Assembly (NCBI GenBank): GCA_022827045.1
Contig: JAJDTQ010000061.1
Coordinates: 1-11,190, forward strand
Length of the DNA stretch: 11,190 bases
From: Candidatus Binatia bacterium
GTDB taxonomy: Bacteria > Desulfobacterota_B > Binatia > UBA9968 > JAJDTQ01
Direction: 5' to 3'
The notes under the pieces are model-generated. The model was given only the letters and a program-made list of their open reading frames with translations. It had not been told where the DNA came from and searched no databases. Position 1 is the stretch's first letter; every line of letters begins with the position of its first letter. Below, one piece after another: positions 1-6,797 of the stretch. The position numbers and the translations under genes were made by a program.

Positions 1-1
1 C

Positions 2-1612
2 TTGCGACACGCTGGAAATTCAATCCCCTTCGAGGTACTATCTGTCACCGCCGTCCTCCCGCGTCAGATTCTTTCATCACCTCGAATCATAACGCATTTT
101 GGAGTTCGGCGGTCCTATTTTCATGAAATATCCGGGCTAGCTGTCACCGTTTGTTGCATTCTCGTTGCATTGACGGTCCTGAACGGATGCGGGGGTGGTG
201 GAGGTGGAGGCAATGTGCCCGAATCTTCTGGCATTCGGAATACTGCCGGGGTGGATATTCGGGATACGTGGAAGCCAACCGGACCTATCAAGTCCTATTT
301 CGGTCTTGAGGAAGATGGTGATGATCCTCGGATCGTGGGCTTTGATTCGTCTGGATACAGCGTCCTGGGATCGAAGGATGGGATCACGTACGGGCAACGG
401 ATGTCCGGCCCGACAGATACCATCGACATCGACTTTACGGGATATTTCGACCAGTTACCCGACTATGTGCAGGGAGCCCTGGAGAGAGCGGGGAAGTCGT
501 GGTCGTACAGGCTCAAGGATGTACTTGGTCCGCACCTCTCGACAGATGAAGTGGTGACAAGGGTGATGAGGACTCCTGATGGGAGAGTTCCACCTCGTGA
601 GGTTGACGGGATTCTCATCGACATTGATTCTGACTTCCAGAATCCTGCGTGGGATTATGTCTGGGGATATTCTAATGCCCGGCTCCGAACCACTCAGATT
701 GAAGGGAACAACTTTACGGTCAGGACCGGATGGATCAATATAGCGGCGATAGATATCAATAGAGGTTCGGATTGGCTGGCCTACATCGCTTCTCATGAGA
801 TGGGGCACGCCATTGGACATGTTGCCACAGATTTGGATTTCGGCCCGGACGCGCATCCACGGCATAGAGAGGACACGATTGCCCGTTATGTCGACTATGA
901 CAGGGGAGTTTGGACTGGTCCGGCATTGACAGCGGCCAATGGAGGCAGGCAAGTGGCTTTCCAGAGGCTAAACGGCGAGCTTGATTTCGGTCACCTCGGT
1001 GCTTGCGAAATGATCATGTCCTATTGCGGCAATGACATTGAAATCCCGCACGAAATGGACTTTGCCTTCATGAAGGACATCGGATACACCGTGCAAGACT
1101 CGTACCCTGATGAGCCCGAATTGTACAGCTACGGCGCTTGGGCTGACTATTCCGCCTGGGCCGTTAGGGCGTCTAGGACGATGACCTTCAGCCCCTATCG
1201 AATAACCGACCGGATTGAGGTGGAAGCGGATATCTATGGGATTCCCTCCGACAGGGATCTTGCCGAGGTACACACCGGGACGTTGACGTGGAGTGGTTCT
1301 CTCTTGGCTACGGATAAGGCGGAGTTCGCTCCTGTGTTCGGCAACGCGGAGATCGTCCTGTCCGCTGACACTCTGGATGGCACAACGCAGTTCAGTAATC
1401 TCCAGACAGTGCGAGATGTGGATGGTCAGGCACATTTGACGGGATGGCGGAGACCCAGCCTGGAATATGCCGTCAGGGTGGGGGAGAAGGGATTTACGGA
1501 TGTAGGTGGGAAGGTGACGGGTGGCTTTTACGGCCCGAATCATGAGGAAGTGGCAGGAATCCTGGATGATGGGTCGCAGAAGATTCTTGGGGCCTTCGGC
1601 GGCACAAGGTGA
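2..1612 (+). CDS. Surface lipoprotein with metzincin-like zinc protease domain and C-terminal TbpB-like beta-barrel
   Basis: Probable outer-membrane or surface-anchored zinc endopeptidase; its substrate is unknown. A hydrophobic stretch (about residues 45-60) ends in the lipobox VLNGC, so Cys63 would be lipidated. Seven glycines follow as a tether, as in many TbpB-type surface lipoproteins. The zinc motif HEMGH is at residues 265-269, followed by A270-I271-G272. Position 275, where matrixins carry the third ligand, is Ala. H331 lies 62 residues after H269, just before a Met-turn-like EMIMSY (336-341), which resembles the leishmanolysin (M8) layout with its insertion before the third His. DFAFMKDIGY follows, also typical of metzincins. 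Residues about 427-536 (TLTWSG, FSNL, GGFYGP, GAFGG) look like a TbpB/Slam-substrate barrel ending. The start is unsure: the only in-frame start seen is TTG at position 2, and the n-region before the lipobox is unusually long, so the gene may begin upstream or carry an N-terminal frameshift. It converges with gntR. Family identification is by motif only. Confidence 0.75.
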   Translation: MRHAGNSIPFEVLSVTAVLPRQILSSPRIITHFGVRRSYFHEISGLAVTVCCILVALTVLNGCGGGGGGGNVPESSGIRNTAGVDIRDTWKPTGPIKSYFGLEEDGDDPRIVGFDSSGYSVLGSKDGITYGQRMSGPTDTIDIDFTGYFDQLPDYVQGALERAGKSWSYRLKDVLGPHLSTDEVVTRVMRTPDGRVPPREVDGILIDIDSDFQNPAWDYVWGYSNARLRTTQIEGNNFTVRTGWINIAAIDINRGSDWLAYIASHEMGHAIGHVATDLDFGPDAHPRHREDTIARYVDYDRGVWTGPALTAANGGRQVAFQRLNGELDFGHLGACEMIMSYCGNDIEIPHEMDFAFMKDIGYTVQDSYPDEPELYSYGAWADYSAWAVRASRTMTFSPYRITDRIEVEADIYGIPSDRDLAEVHTGTLTWSGSLLATDKAEFAPVFGNAEIVLSADTLDGTTQFSNLQTVRDVDGQAHLTGWRRPSLEYAVRVGEKGFTDVGGKVTGGFYGPNHEEVAGILDDGSQKILGAFGGTR

Positions 1613-1731
1613 TTCTCAATTTATTCTGTCCGCCTACACAGGTCGCCTTTATGCTCGTCGTCGCCGGAGTCGGCGTCGGCGGCATGTTCACGGATAGTAG
1701 GGAACGAGTCGCCGAAGCACGGATGGGTCGT
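1613..1731. other. Convergent intergenic spacer with small hairpin
   Basis: This 119-bp gap separates the 3' ends of the plus-strand lipoprotein gene and the minus-strand gntR. A short stem (CGCCG at 1662-1666, loop GAGT, CGGCG at 1671-1675) sits in the middle. It could serve both transcripts, but no T-tract follows on either strand, so it cannot be called a classical terminator. No gene is seen. Confidence 0.3.
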
Positions 1732-2400
1732 CTAACCGGCGGCTGCTTCAATCGAAGCCAGGTACTCGACCAGCCGCTTGCCCTCGCTGTCGTTGTGAAA
1801 GCACGCCTCTCCGGCCGCCCTTTCGCCGTCCTTTGCGAATATCGCTTCGACGATCGGGCGGTGCTGGTCCACGAGTTCTGCATCGGAGCGCAACAGCGCG
1901 TCGGAAGAGAAGATGTAGCGCTGGATGTGGCCCGCGATGATCTCGTAGAACTCGGCCAGGCGGCGATGCCCGGAGATGTCAACGATGGTCTTGTGAAGCT
2001 CGAAGTCGCTGCGCGCGGCGGCGCCCCGGTCGTTCGCCTCGCAGACCCGCTCGAGTCTCTGGAATGCATGCGACAGGGATCTCCTGCCCGAAGGCGTCAG
2101 CCGCTCCGCAGCGAGCCGCGCCGCCAGACTATCCATCGGAGAACGTAGCGTCTGAAGCTCATACGCATCGTCGGATGTGAGGGCGGCTACTTCCCAACCT
2201 CTGTAGGGCATCTGGATGAGCAACTTTTCGGAGAGAAGCAACCGCAGCGCCGCACGGATCGTTCCGCGCGAGAGATCGAACTCCTCCGACAGCTTGATTT
2301 CGGTCAGGCGTTCTCCGGCCTGCAACTCCCCGTCGATGATGCGTTGCCGAAGGATGTCGGCCGCCTGAATGTCCAGAGTCGCTTTGGTGATCACGCTCAT
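1732..2400 (-). CDS. GntR-family transcriptional regulator, FCD (FadR) subfamily
   Basis: Ligand-responsive DNA-binding regulator, 222 residues, the usual length for GntR/FCD proteins. The N-terminal winged helix-turn-helix covers about residues 10-70 (ILRQRIIDGELQAGERL, then LSEEFDLSRGTIRAALRLL). The C-terminal helical FCD domain keeps all four expected metal-ligand positions: the Asp and His of DFELH, the His of DQHRPI, and the His of CFHND. FCD regulators usually bind a carboxylate or sugar acid through this metal and repress the genes next to them. The start at 2400 is preferred because GGAG sits 7 nt upstream; in-frame starts at 2445 (ATG) and 2469 (GTG) lack a well-placed site. It is the last gene of the minus-strand cluster, 127 bp after dctM, so it may be cotranscribed or have its own weak promoter. 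It most likely controls the TRAP/enzyme operon, possibly through the palindrome at 9689-9702; that link is inferred. Confidence 0.9.
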   Translation of the reverse strand: MSVITKATLDIQAADILRQRIIDGELQAGERLTEIKLSEEFDLSRGTIRAALRLLLSEKLLIQMPYRGWEVAALTSDDAYELQTLRSPMDSLAARLAAERLTPSGRRSLSHAFQRLERVCEANDRGAAARSDFELHKTIVDISGHRRLAEFYEIIAGHIQRYIFSSDALLRSDAELVDQHRPIVEAIFAKDGERAAGEACFHNDSEGKRLVEYLASIEAAAG

Positions 2401-2527
2401 GGGACGGCTCCGGTCTGCTAGGGGCGCAAACGACCCGTCAGTCATCTTGTCCAAGGCCTCGTGCAGCACGGGTACCAGAACGGCCTGTGCCGTGCAAGCG
2501 CGTGTTCATCCGGGTACAAGCCCGCGA

Positions 2528-3832
2528 TCACTCGATCCCCAGCACCAATCGGGGCAGAAAAAGCCCGATTTCCGGAAAAAAGGTGACCACCAGCACCATC
2601 GGGAGGTGTCCGAACACCAGCAGCTTCATGGTCGGCACCAGGTACTTGTCGAGTGTGAGCTTGCTGATCCCGGCCGCCATGTAGAGCATCGGCGCGCAGG
2701 GCGGCGACACGTTCCCGAGGCCGAGGTTGGTGCCGACGATGGCCGCGAAATGAACGGGATGGATGCCGATCTCCTTGGCTACCGGCAGAAGGATGATGGC
2801 AGCCAGCACGCCGCCGGAGTTGTCGTCGACGATCATCCCGATCAGCAGCAGGATGACGTTGAGGATCAGCAGCAGGAGGACACGGTTCTCGGTCAGCGTG
2901 ACCAGCGCGGTCGCCACCTCCTTCGGCACCTGCTGCAGAATCATGGCGCGGCTCATCACGAACAGGAAGAACAGGACCGCGACGATGGATCCCGTGGTGA
3001 TGGCGGCACGCGCGATGGTCCGCGCGAAGTTGCGGAGGTTCAGTCCGCGATAGAACACGAACCCGACGATGATGGCGTAGACGAGGGCAATGGCGGCTGC
3101 CTCGGTCGGAGTGGCGATTCCCGTATAGATGGTTCCTAGGATGATGACCGGCATCATGAGCGCCCAGAACGCGTCGGCGCCGGTCTCCCCGATCCTTCGA
3201 ACCGCAACGCGGAGCGGGAGCCGCTCCTCGACGGCGATGGTGTCCACGTTCCTCAGCAAAACGAAGTTCAGGCCGATGTAGATGAGCGTGAGCATCGCGC
3301 CCGGAATCACGGTCGAGAGAAACGCGGCGCCTACCGATATTCCGCCGGTCACCGCGAACACGATCATCGGAATCGACGGCGGGATCATCAGCGCCAGCAC
3401 GGAAGAACAGGCAACCAGTCCGGTGGCATGGCCGGCCGGGTACCCTTCCCTGATCATGCGGGGGATCATGATCGAGCCGATGGCGGCGATGGCGGCGGAC
3501 GACGCACCCGAAACCGCCCCGAACAAGGCGCAGGTCACGATGGTCACGGCGCCGAGCCCGCCCTTGAGCCTCCCGACGAACGCGTTGACGAAATTCAGCA
3601 GACGATCGGAAATCCCGCCCTCGGCCATCAGGGCGCCGGCCATCACGAACATCGGCAGCGCAAGCAGGGCGAAGCTGGAGGTCGTCTGGTAGCCGAAAGG
3701 GATGAGGAAGGAAACGTCCGAACCCGTCAGGATACCGAACACCAACGCACCGATACCGAAGGCGAACGCAATCGGCATCTCCGCCAGAAGCAGAATGACG
3801 ACGAGGAGGATGGAACACAGGAATATGAGCAC
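2528..3832 (-). CDS. dctM: TRAP transporter large permease subunit DctM
   Basis: Large membrane subunit of a tripartite ATP-independent periplasmic transporter; with DctQ it moves an organic acid across the inner membrane using a sodium or proton gradient. It has 434 residues, the family norm, and is almost wholly hydrophobic. Family signatures include LLALPMFVMAGALM, the loop FGAVSGASSAAIAAIGSIMI, MIREGYPAGHATGL and IPPSIPMIVF near the middle, and a second repeat with NVSPPCAPMLYM near the C-terminus. The start is GTG at 3832, two bases after the dctQ stop, with a well-placed GAGG overlapping the end of dctQ, so the two membrane subunits are probably translationally coupled. The substrate cannot be read from this subunit. 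Confidence 0.95.
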   Translation of the reverse strand: MLIFLCSILLVVILLLAEMPIAFAFGIGALVFGILTGSDVSFLIPFGYQTTSSFALLALPMFVMAGALMAEGGISDRLLNFVNAFVGRLKGGLGAVTIVTCALFGAVSGASSAAIAAIGSIMIPRMIREGYPAGHATGLVACSSVLALMIPPSIPMIVFAVTGGISVGAAFLSTVIPGAMLTLIYIGLNFVLLRNVDTIAVEERLPLRVAVRRIGETGADAFWALMMPVIILGTIYTGIATPTEAAAIALVYAIIVGFVFYRGLNLRNFARTIARAAITTGSIVAVLFFLFVMSRAMILQQVPKEVATALVTLTENRVLLLLILNVILLLIGMIVDDNSGGVLAAIILLPVAKEIGIHPVHFAAIVGTNLGLGNVSPPCAPMLYMAAGISKLTLDKYLVPTMKLLVFGHLPMVLVVTFFPEIGLFLPRLVLGIE

Positions 3833-3834
3833 CG

Positions 3835-4383
3835 CTATTCCTCGGGTGGCTTGCGGAGGTGGGTCCGCAGATCTACGAACTGGTTGACCGCCTGGAGCAC
3901 CAGATAGATCAGGGTTCCCGTGAAGCCGAATATGAGAGAGGCCGACCACCACCCCTTGGGCCAGCGCATGTAGGAACTCAGCCTGCCTGTCCGGATTTCG
4001 AACAGGGCGTACCGGATCGCGTAGTACCCGAAGATGGCGCAGGCCGCGATGCCGAGCAGGGTCATGAGCAGGCGCACGCCACGCACCGCGTTCCGGTTCG
4101 TGACCACCATCGTCAGGATGCCGCCGTGGATGTGCTCGCCGTTGCGTGTCACGTAGGCGAGCCCCAGGAAGTAGAACCAGGCTCCAAAGAGAAGCGACAG
4201 CTCCTCGATCCCCACGAAGGGCGAGGCGAAGACGTACCGGAGCACGACCTGGGTAAACATCAGGGCGGTCAGGCAAAGGCCGAATACGATCACGAAGACA
4301 TACAGAATCCGCTCGAAGACCGCCTCGGCGGAAACCAGCCAGCGCATCCTGTCCGCCAATTCCCCTTCGGGTATGGCGGTCAT
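3835..4383 (-). CDS. dctQ: TRAP transporter small permease subunit DctQ
   Basis: Small four-helix membrane subunit that pairs with DctM. From the ATG at 4383 it has 182 residues, normal for DctQ. Hydrophobic segments include FERILYVFVIVFGLCLTALM, SLLFGAWFYFLGLAY, LLMTLLGIAACAIFGYYAI and a final SLIFGFTGTLIYLVLQAV. Conserved-type elements are QVVLRYVF, GIEELS and the MRWPKGWW loop before the last helix. The frame is open up to an ATG at 4506, but that codon lies inside the left arm of a strong stem-loop (4495-4538) and has no ribosome-binding site. The 4383 start puts a short soluble tail before the first helix, although its GGAG is 12 nt away, so the start is moderately sure. It precedes dctM by 2 bp and follows dctP after a 169-bp gap. 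Confidence 0.9.
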   Translation of the reverse strand: MTAIPEGELADRMRWLVSAEAVFERILYVFVIVFGLCLTALMFTQVVLRYVFASPFVGIEELSLLFGAWFYFLGLAYVTRNGEHIHGGILTMVVTNRNAVRGVRLLMTLLGIAACAIFGYYAIRYALFEIRTGRLSSYMRWPKGWWSASLIFGFTGTLIYLVLQAVNQFVDLRTHLRKPPEE

Positions 4384-4494
4384 ATGCGGCGGCGGCTCCG
4401 GCACCGAAAGCTCGGGATCGTAGATGAACGATGCCGAACCCACGGGCGGACGGGGTCTCTGTTCGGATTGTCGATCCAAGGCCCTGTCTCCGGT

Positions 4495-4538
4495 CCGGTG
4501 GAGCATCCGGAGGCCGCGGCGTCCGGACGCTCCACCGG
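4495..4538 (-). promoter_or_regulatory. Strong intercistronic stem-loop between dctP and dctQ
   Basis: Arms 4495-4511 and 4522-4538 are inverted repeats of 17 bases with one mismatch (A4505/C4528) and a 10-base GC-rich loop. On the transcribed minus strand the hairpin follows the dctP stop by about 14 nt and has no U-tract after it. It is better read as a 3'-end-stabilising, RNase-blocking or partial-attenuation element that keeps dctP mRNA above dctQM than as an intrinsic terminator. Excess binding protein over membrane subunits is usual for such transporters. Confidence 0.7.
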
Positions 4539-4552
4539 GAAGGCCGTGTGCG

Positions 4553-5566
4553 TTACTTGACGCCCGCGACTTTCTTGATCTTGTCCATGATGTCCTTCCC
4601 GACGACCTTCTCCATGGCGGGCCATTCCTTGTCGTAGACGATCTGCTTGGCGGCGCTCATCTGTTTGTCGCTCAACTCGACAACGTTGATGCCGGCGTCG
4701 CGGGCCTTCTGAAGGAACTCGTCGCTCTTGCGCTTGGCTTCATCCCAGGACCACGCGACGGTCTTGTCCGCCGCGGCCTTCAGCTTGGCGCGGACGTCCT
4801 TGGGCAGACCGTCCCACCACTTCTTGTTCACGAGCCAGAAGGCGACCTCGAAGTAATCGTTGGTAAGGATGTTGGCCTCGAGGACGTCGCGCAACGTGTA
4901 GGTCTCGACCGCGGTGGAGAACGAACGGGCGTCCACCGTTCCGAGCTGGAGCGCGGTGTGCACTTCAGACAGAGGAATCGGTACGGCGGCGAAACCCAGG
5001 CTGTTGAAGCGGTCGACGGCGATCGACAGCCCCGGCACGCGGATCTTCATGCCGCCCGGCTCCTTGGGAAAATTGAGCGGCAGCTTGCCCACGCCCTTCC
5101 GGATCACCACCGAGCCGAAATCCGTGGGGATAATGCCCACGGCATGCAGCCCGAGGTCCTTGAGCATGTCGTTGTAGACGCCGAGCATGCCCGCGCCCGG
5201 ACCGTAGAGCTTCTTGGCCTCCTCCCAGTTCGACACGATGTAGCCGAGGTAGATGAGGTCCAGGCGTTTGTCGAAGTCCGAGGATGCCCAGGTGAGGGTC
5301 ATCGGAACCACGCCCTGCATGGATTGCTCGAACAGCGAGGTCCAGTCTCCGAGGTCGCCGCCCGGGTGATAGTCGATGGAGACGCCGCTCTTGTCGCCCA
5401 GCTCGGACATGAAGCGTTCCGAGATGGCATGGAACACGTGATCGGTGTTCATGGCGTGGGCGAAGATGAACTTCTCCGCCGCGCCGGCCGGCATCGCCGC
5501 GACCCCCAACGCCAATGCCGCACCCATCAGACCGTGCAACAACGATCTACGAAGTGACTTCCACAT
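4553..5566 (-). CDS. dctP: TRAP transporter periplasmic substrate-binding protein DctP
   Basis: Periplasmic receptor that captures the organic-acid substrate and delivers it to DctQM. It has 337 residues, normal for the family. A Sec signal peptide (MWKSLRR, then a hydrophobic LMGAALALGVAAMP) is probably cleaved near AGAA/EKF at about residue 30. The lobe-hinge region GGMKIRVPG carries R176 at the position of the conserved arginine that pairs with the substrate carboxylate in DctP proteins. The following TALQLGTVDA and STAVETY match the family layout, with VETYTLRDV lining the site. The start at 5566 has GGGAG 8 nt upstream. It lies 69 bp after the Rieske gene and is bracketed by stem-loops at 5615-5636 and 4495-4538, suggesting a separately stable mRNA segment. 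The substrate cannot be told from sequence; the neighbouring enzymes suggest a hydroxylated or methylated carboxylate (inference). Confidence 0.93.
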   Translation of the reverse strand: MWKSLRRSLLHGLMGAALALGVAAMPAGAAEKFIFAHAMNTDHVFHAISERFMSELGDKSGVSIDYHPGGDLGDWTSLFEQSMQGVVPMTLTWASSDFDKRLDLIYLGYIVSNWEEAKKLYGPGAGMLGVYNDMLKDLGLHAVGIIPTDFGSVVIRKGVGKLPLNFPKEPGGMKIRVPGLSIAVDRFNSLGFAAVPIPLSEVHTALQLGTVDARSFSTAVETYTLRDVLEANILTNDYFEVAFWLVNKKWWDGLPKDVRAKLKAAADKTVAWSWDEAKRKSDEFLQKARDAGINVVELSDKQMSAAKQIVYDKEWPAMEKVVGKDIMDKIKKVAGVK

Positions 5567-5614
5567 GGCTCTTTCTCCCTTCTCCCGACATGGGTTTCAG
5601 CACAACTCTTCGCA

Positions 5615-5636
5615 GGCGCCCTCCCGCAGGGTCGCC
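5615..5636 (-). promoter_or_regulatory. Stem-loop between the Rieske gene and dctP
   Basis: GGCG-CCCT (5615-5622) pairs with AGGG-T-CGCC (5628-5636), giving eight base pairs with one bulged T (5632) and a 5-base loop. It overlaps the last base of the Rieske stop codon. No U-tract follows on the minus strand. With the hairpin downstream of dctP it brackets that gene, consistent with an mRNA processing or stability element. Confidence 0.45.
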
Positions 5637-5944
5637 TATACCTTTACGTAGACTTGTCCATCCTCCGTCTTCACCGGATAGGTGTTGAGACCGACACGCG
5701 GGGGCGGCGACACCACCTTGCCCGATCGGATGTCGAAGCGGCCCTGGTGGAGGGGGCACTCGATGACGTGGCCCGTCAAAAGCCCCGCATCCAGCGGCTG
5801 CGCCGCGTGGGTGCACACACCGTCGGTACAGTAGAAGCCGTCCTCGGCCTTGTAGATCGCGTAGACGCGCCCCCCGTGATCCCAACGGATGAGATCTTCG
5901 TCGTCGATGTCGTCACAAGCGCAGGCGCGCACCCAATCGGCCAT
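5636..5944 (-). CDS. Rieske [2Fe-2S] ferredoxin (MocE-like) electron donor
   Basis: Small soluble electron-transfer protein of 102 residues, the size of free-standing Rieske ferredoxins. The cluster motif is complete: CTH (VCTHAAQ) and, 16 residues later, CPLH, giving the two Cys and two His ligands; GRFDIRSGKVV follows as in the NirD/MocE group. The start at 5944 has a GAGG site 7 nt upstream. It lies 10 bp after the PanB-like gene and in the same operon as a desaturase-family oxygenase. In the rhizopine pathway of rhizobia, MocE (Rieske ferredoxin) and MocD (desaturase/hydroxylase-like) act together with a reductase (MocF); by analogy this protein probably feeds electrons to the oxygenase at 6794-7909. 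No ferredoxin reductase is seen in the window, so it would have to come from elsewhere in the genome. Confidence 0.92.
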   Translation of the reverse strand: MADWVRACACDDIDDEDLIRWDHGGRVYAIYKAEDGFYCTDGVCTHAAQPLDAGLLTGHVIECPLHQGRFDIRSGKVVSPPPRVGLNTYPVKTEDGQVYVKV

Positions 5945-5954
5945 GGTCGTCCTC

Positions 5955-6797
5955 TCAGGAACTGAAGATCGGGCGCGCATCCAGCGCCTCGACAAGCTTT
6001 TCGTGCTCGTTGGGCAGCATCGACACCGTCGTCTCGGCGTCGGGATAGGTGCCGTTGATGACCGCCGACCGGTATTCGGCCAGGGCGCGCCGGCGCTCGT
6101 CGGCGACCTGCCGCCGGATCGCCGGCAGGTCGCCGAAGGCGCGGCCGTGCCCGGGAGGCCGCTCCGATTCTCCGCAGATGTCCACGAGGAACATGAAGAT
6201 GACATCCCCCGCGGAGCCCGCGCCGAGGGAGTGCGTCACCAGTTTCGTGCGGGGGCCGATGGCGGCGAGCGCCTCGGCCGCCACGCACTCCACCTCCGCC
6301 GCATACGCACCGGCGTCCTCGAGCCGGCGGAAATCCTCGGCAAGCTCGATGGCTTCCTCCGCGGTCTTGCCGATGATCCGCAGGCCGCCGCGCCGCGTGG
6401 AGAGTCTCGGCACCAACCCCAGATGGCCCTGGACGGCCAGCCCTTCACTGGCCAGCATCTCGACCATGCGCAGGCCTCGCGGGGTGTAGACCGCGTCGGC
6501 GCCCGCTTCCCCGGCCTTCACGGCCGCTCGCAGGATGTCGTGCGGCGTGTGGTGGGCGGTCATCGGCAGGTCGGCGATGGTGAACAACTCCGGCGCGCCG
6601 GTGCGCACGGCCGGATAGTCCGCGTCGGCGGTGTTCAGCACGTCGATTCCCACCTCCGCGCAGGCTGCCGCCTCTTCCTCGGTCGAAGGATTGGTCTGGC
6701 AGAGCTGGACCTTGCCCTTGAGCTCGATCATGTCGGCGACGGTCAGATTGCGGCGGGCCGGCTTGCCGCCGTAGGTGTAGATTCGCTTGCCCTTCAC
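5955..6797 (-). CDS. PanB-family (ketopantoate hydroxymethyltransferase-like) enzyme with divergent active site
   Basis: TIM-barrel protein of 280 residues resembling 3-methyl-2-oxobutanoate hydroxymethyltransferase (PanB, about 264 residues). Matching elements in order are LTVADMIELKGK, VLNTAD (D58 at the metal-Asp position), FTIADLPMTA (D76, second metal Asp), GAGADAV-like spacing, VQGHLGLVP (122-130), GGLRIIGKTAEEA, AEVECVAAE (E170 at the catalytic-Glu position) and SLGAGSAGD. The key K-x-E of PanB (VKIEGG in E. coli) is replaced by Y104-T105-P106-R107, so a substrate-anchoring Lys and a metal-ligand Glu are absent. It is therefore unlikely to make ketopantoate; it may catalyse a related aldol or retro-aldol step, C-C lyase chemistry, or something new. 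The start is GTG at 6797, overlapping the desaturase TGA as GTGA, which implies translational coupling. An alternative assignment is another member of the PEP mutase/isocitrate lyase superfamily. Confidence 0.8.
   Translation of the reverse strand: MKGKRIYTYGGKPARRNLTVADMIELKGKVQLCQTNPSTEEEAAACAEVGIDVLNTADADYPAVRTGAPELFTIADLPMTAHHTPHDILRAAVKAGEAGADAVYTPRGLRMVEMLASEGLAVQGHLGLVPRLSTRRGGLRIIGKTAEEAIELAEDFRRLEDAGAYAAEVECVAAEALAAIGPRTKLVTHSLGAGSAGDVIFMFLVDICGESERPPGHGRAFGDLPAIRRQVADERRRALAEYRSAVINGTYPDAETTVSMLPNEHEKLVEALDARPIFSS

Noticed and set aside
794..826. Standard matrixin HExxHxxGxxH motif in the first gene
   Set aside because: The eleventh position is Ala, so the strict M10 motif is not present; the leishmanolysin-like reading was used instead.
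2401..2527. Terminator or promoter between dctM and gntR
   Set aside because: Only imperfect inverted repeats and no convincing -35/-10 pair or T-tract could be seen.
2442..3818. 458-codon open frame on the minus strand within dctM
   Set aside because: It is the alternate frame of dctM, very rich in Arg, His and Asp, with no membrane segments; the dctM frame has all family signatures and a proper ribosome-binding site.
4504..4506. ATG at 4506 as the dctQ start
   Set aside because: No ribosome-binding site is present, the codon lies in the stem of a strong hairpin, and it would add about 41 residues of low-complexity proline-rich tail.
4495..4538. Intrinsic terminator after dctP
   Set aside because: The hairpin is strong, but no run of T follows on the minus strand, and dctQM downstream must still be expressed with dctP.
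5955..6797. Calling the PanB-like gene panB
   Set aside because: The K-x-E substrate and metal motif is absent and the gene is not next to pantothenate genes.
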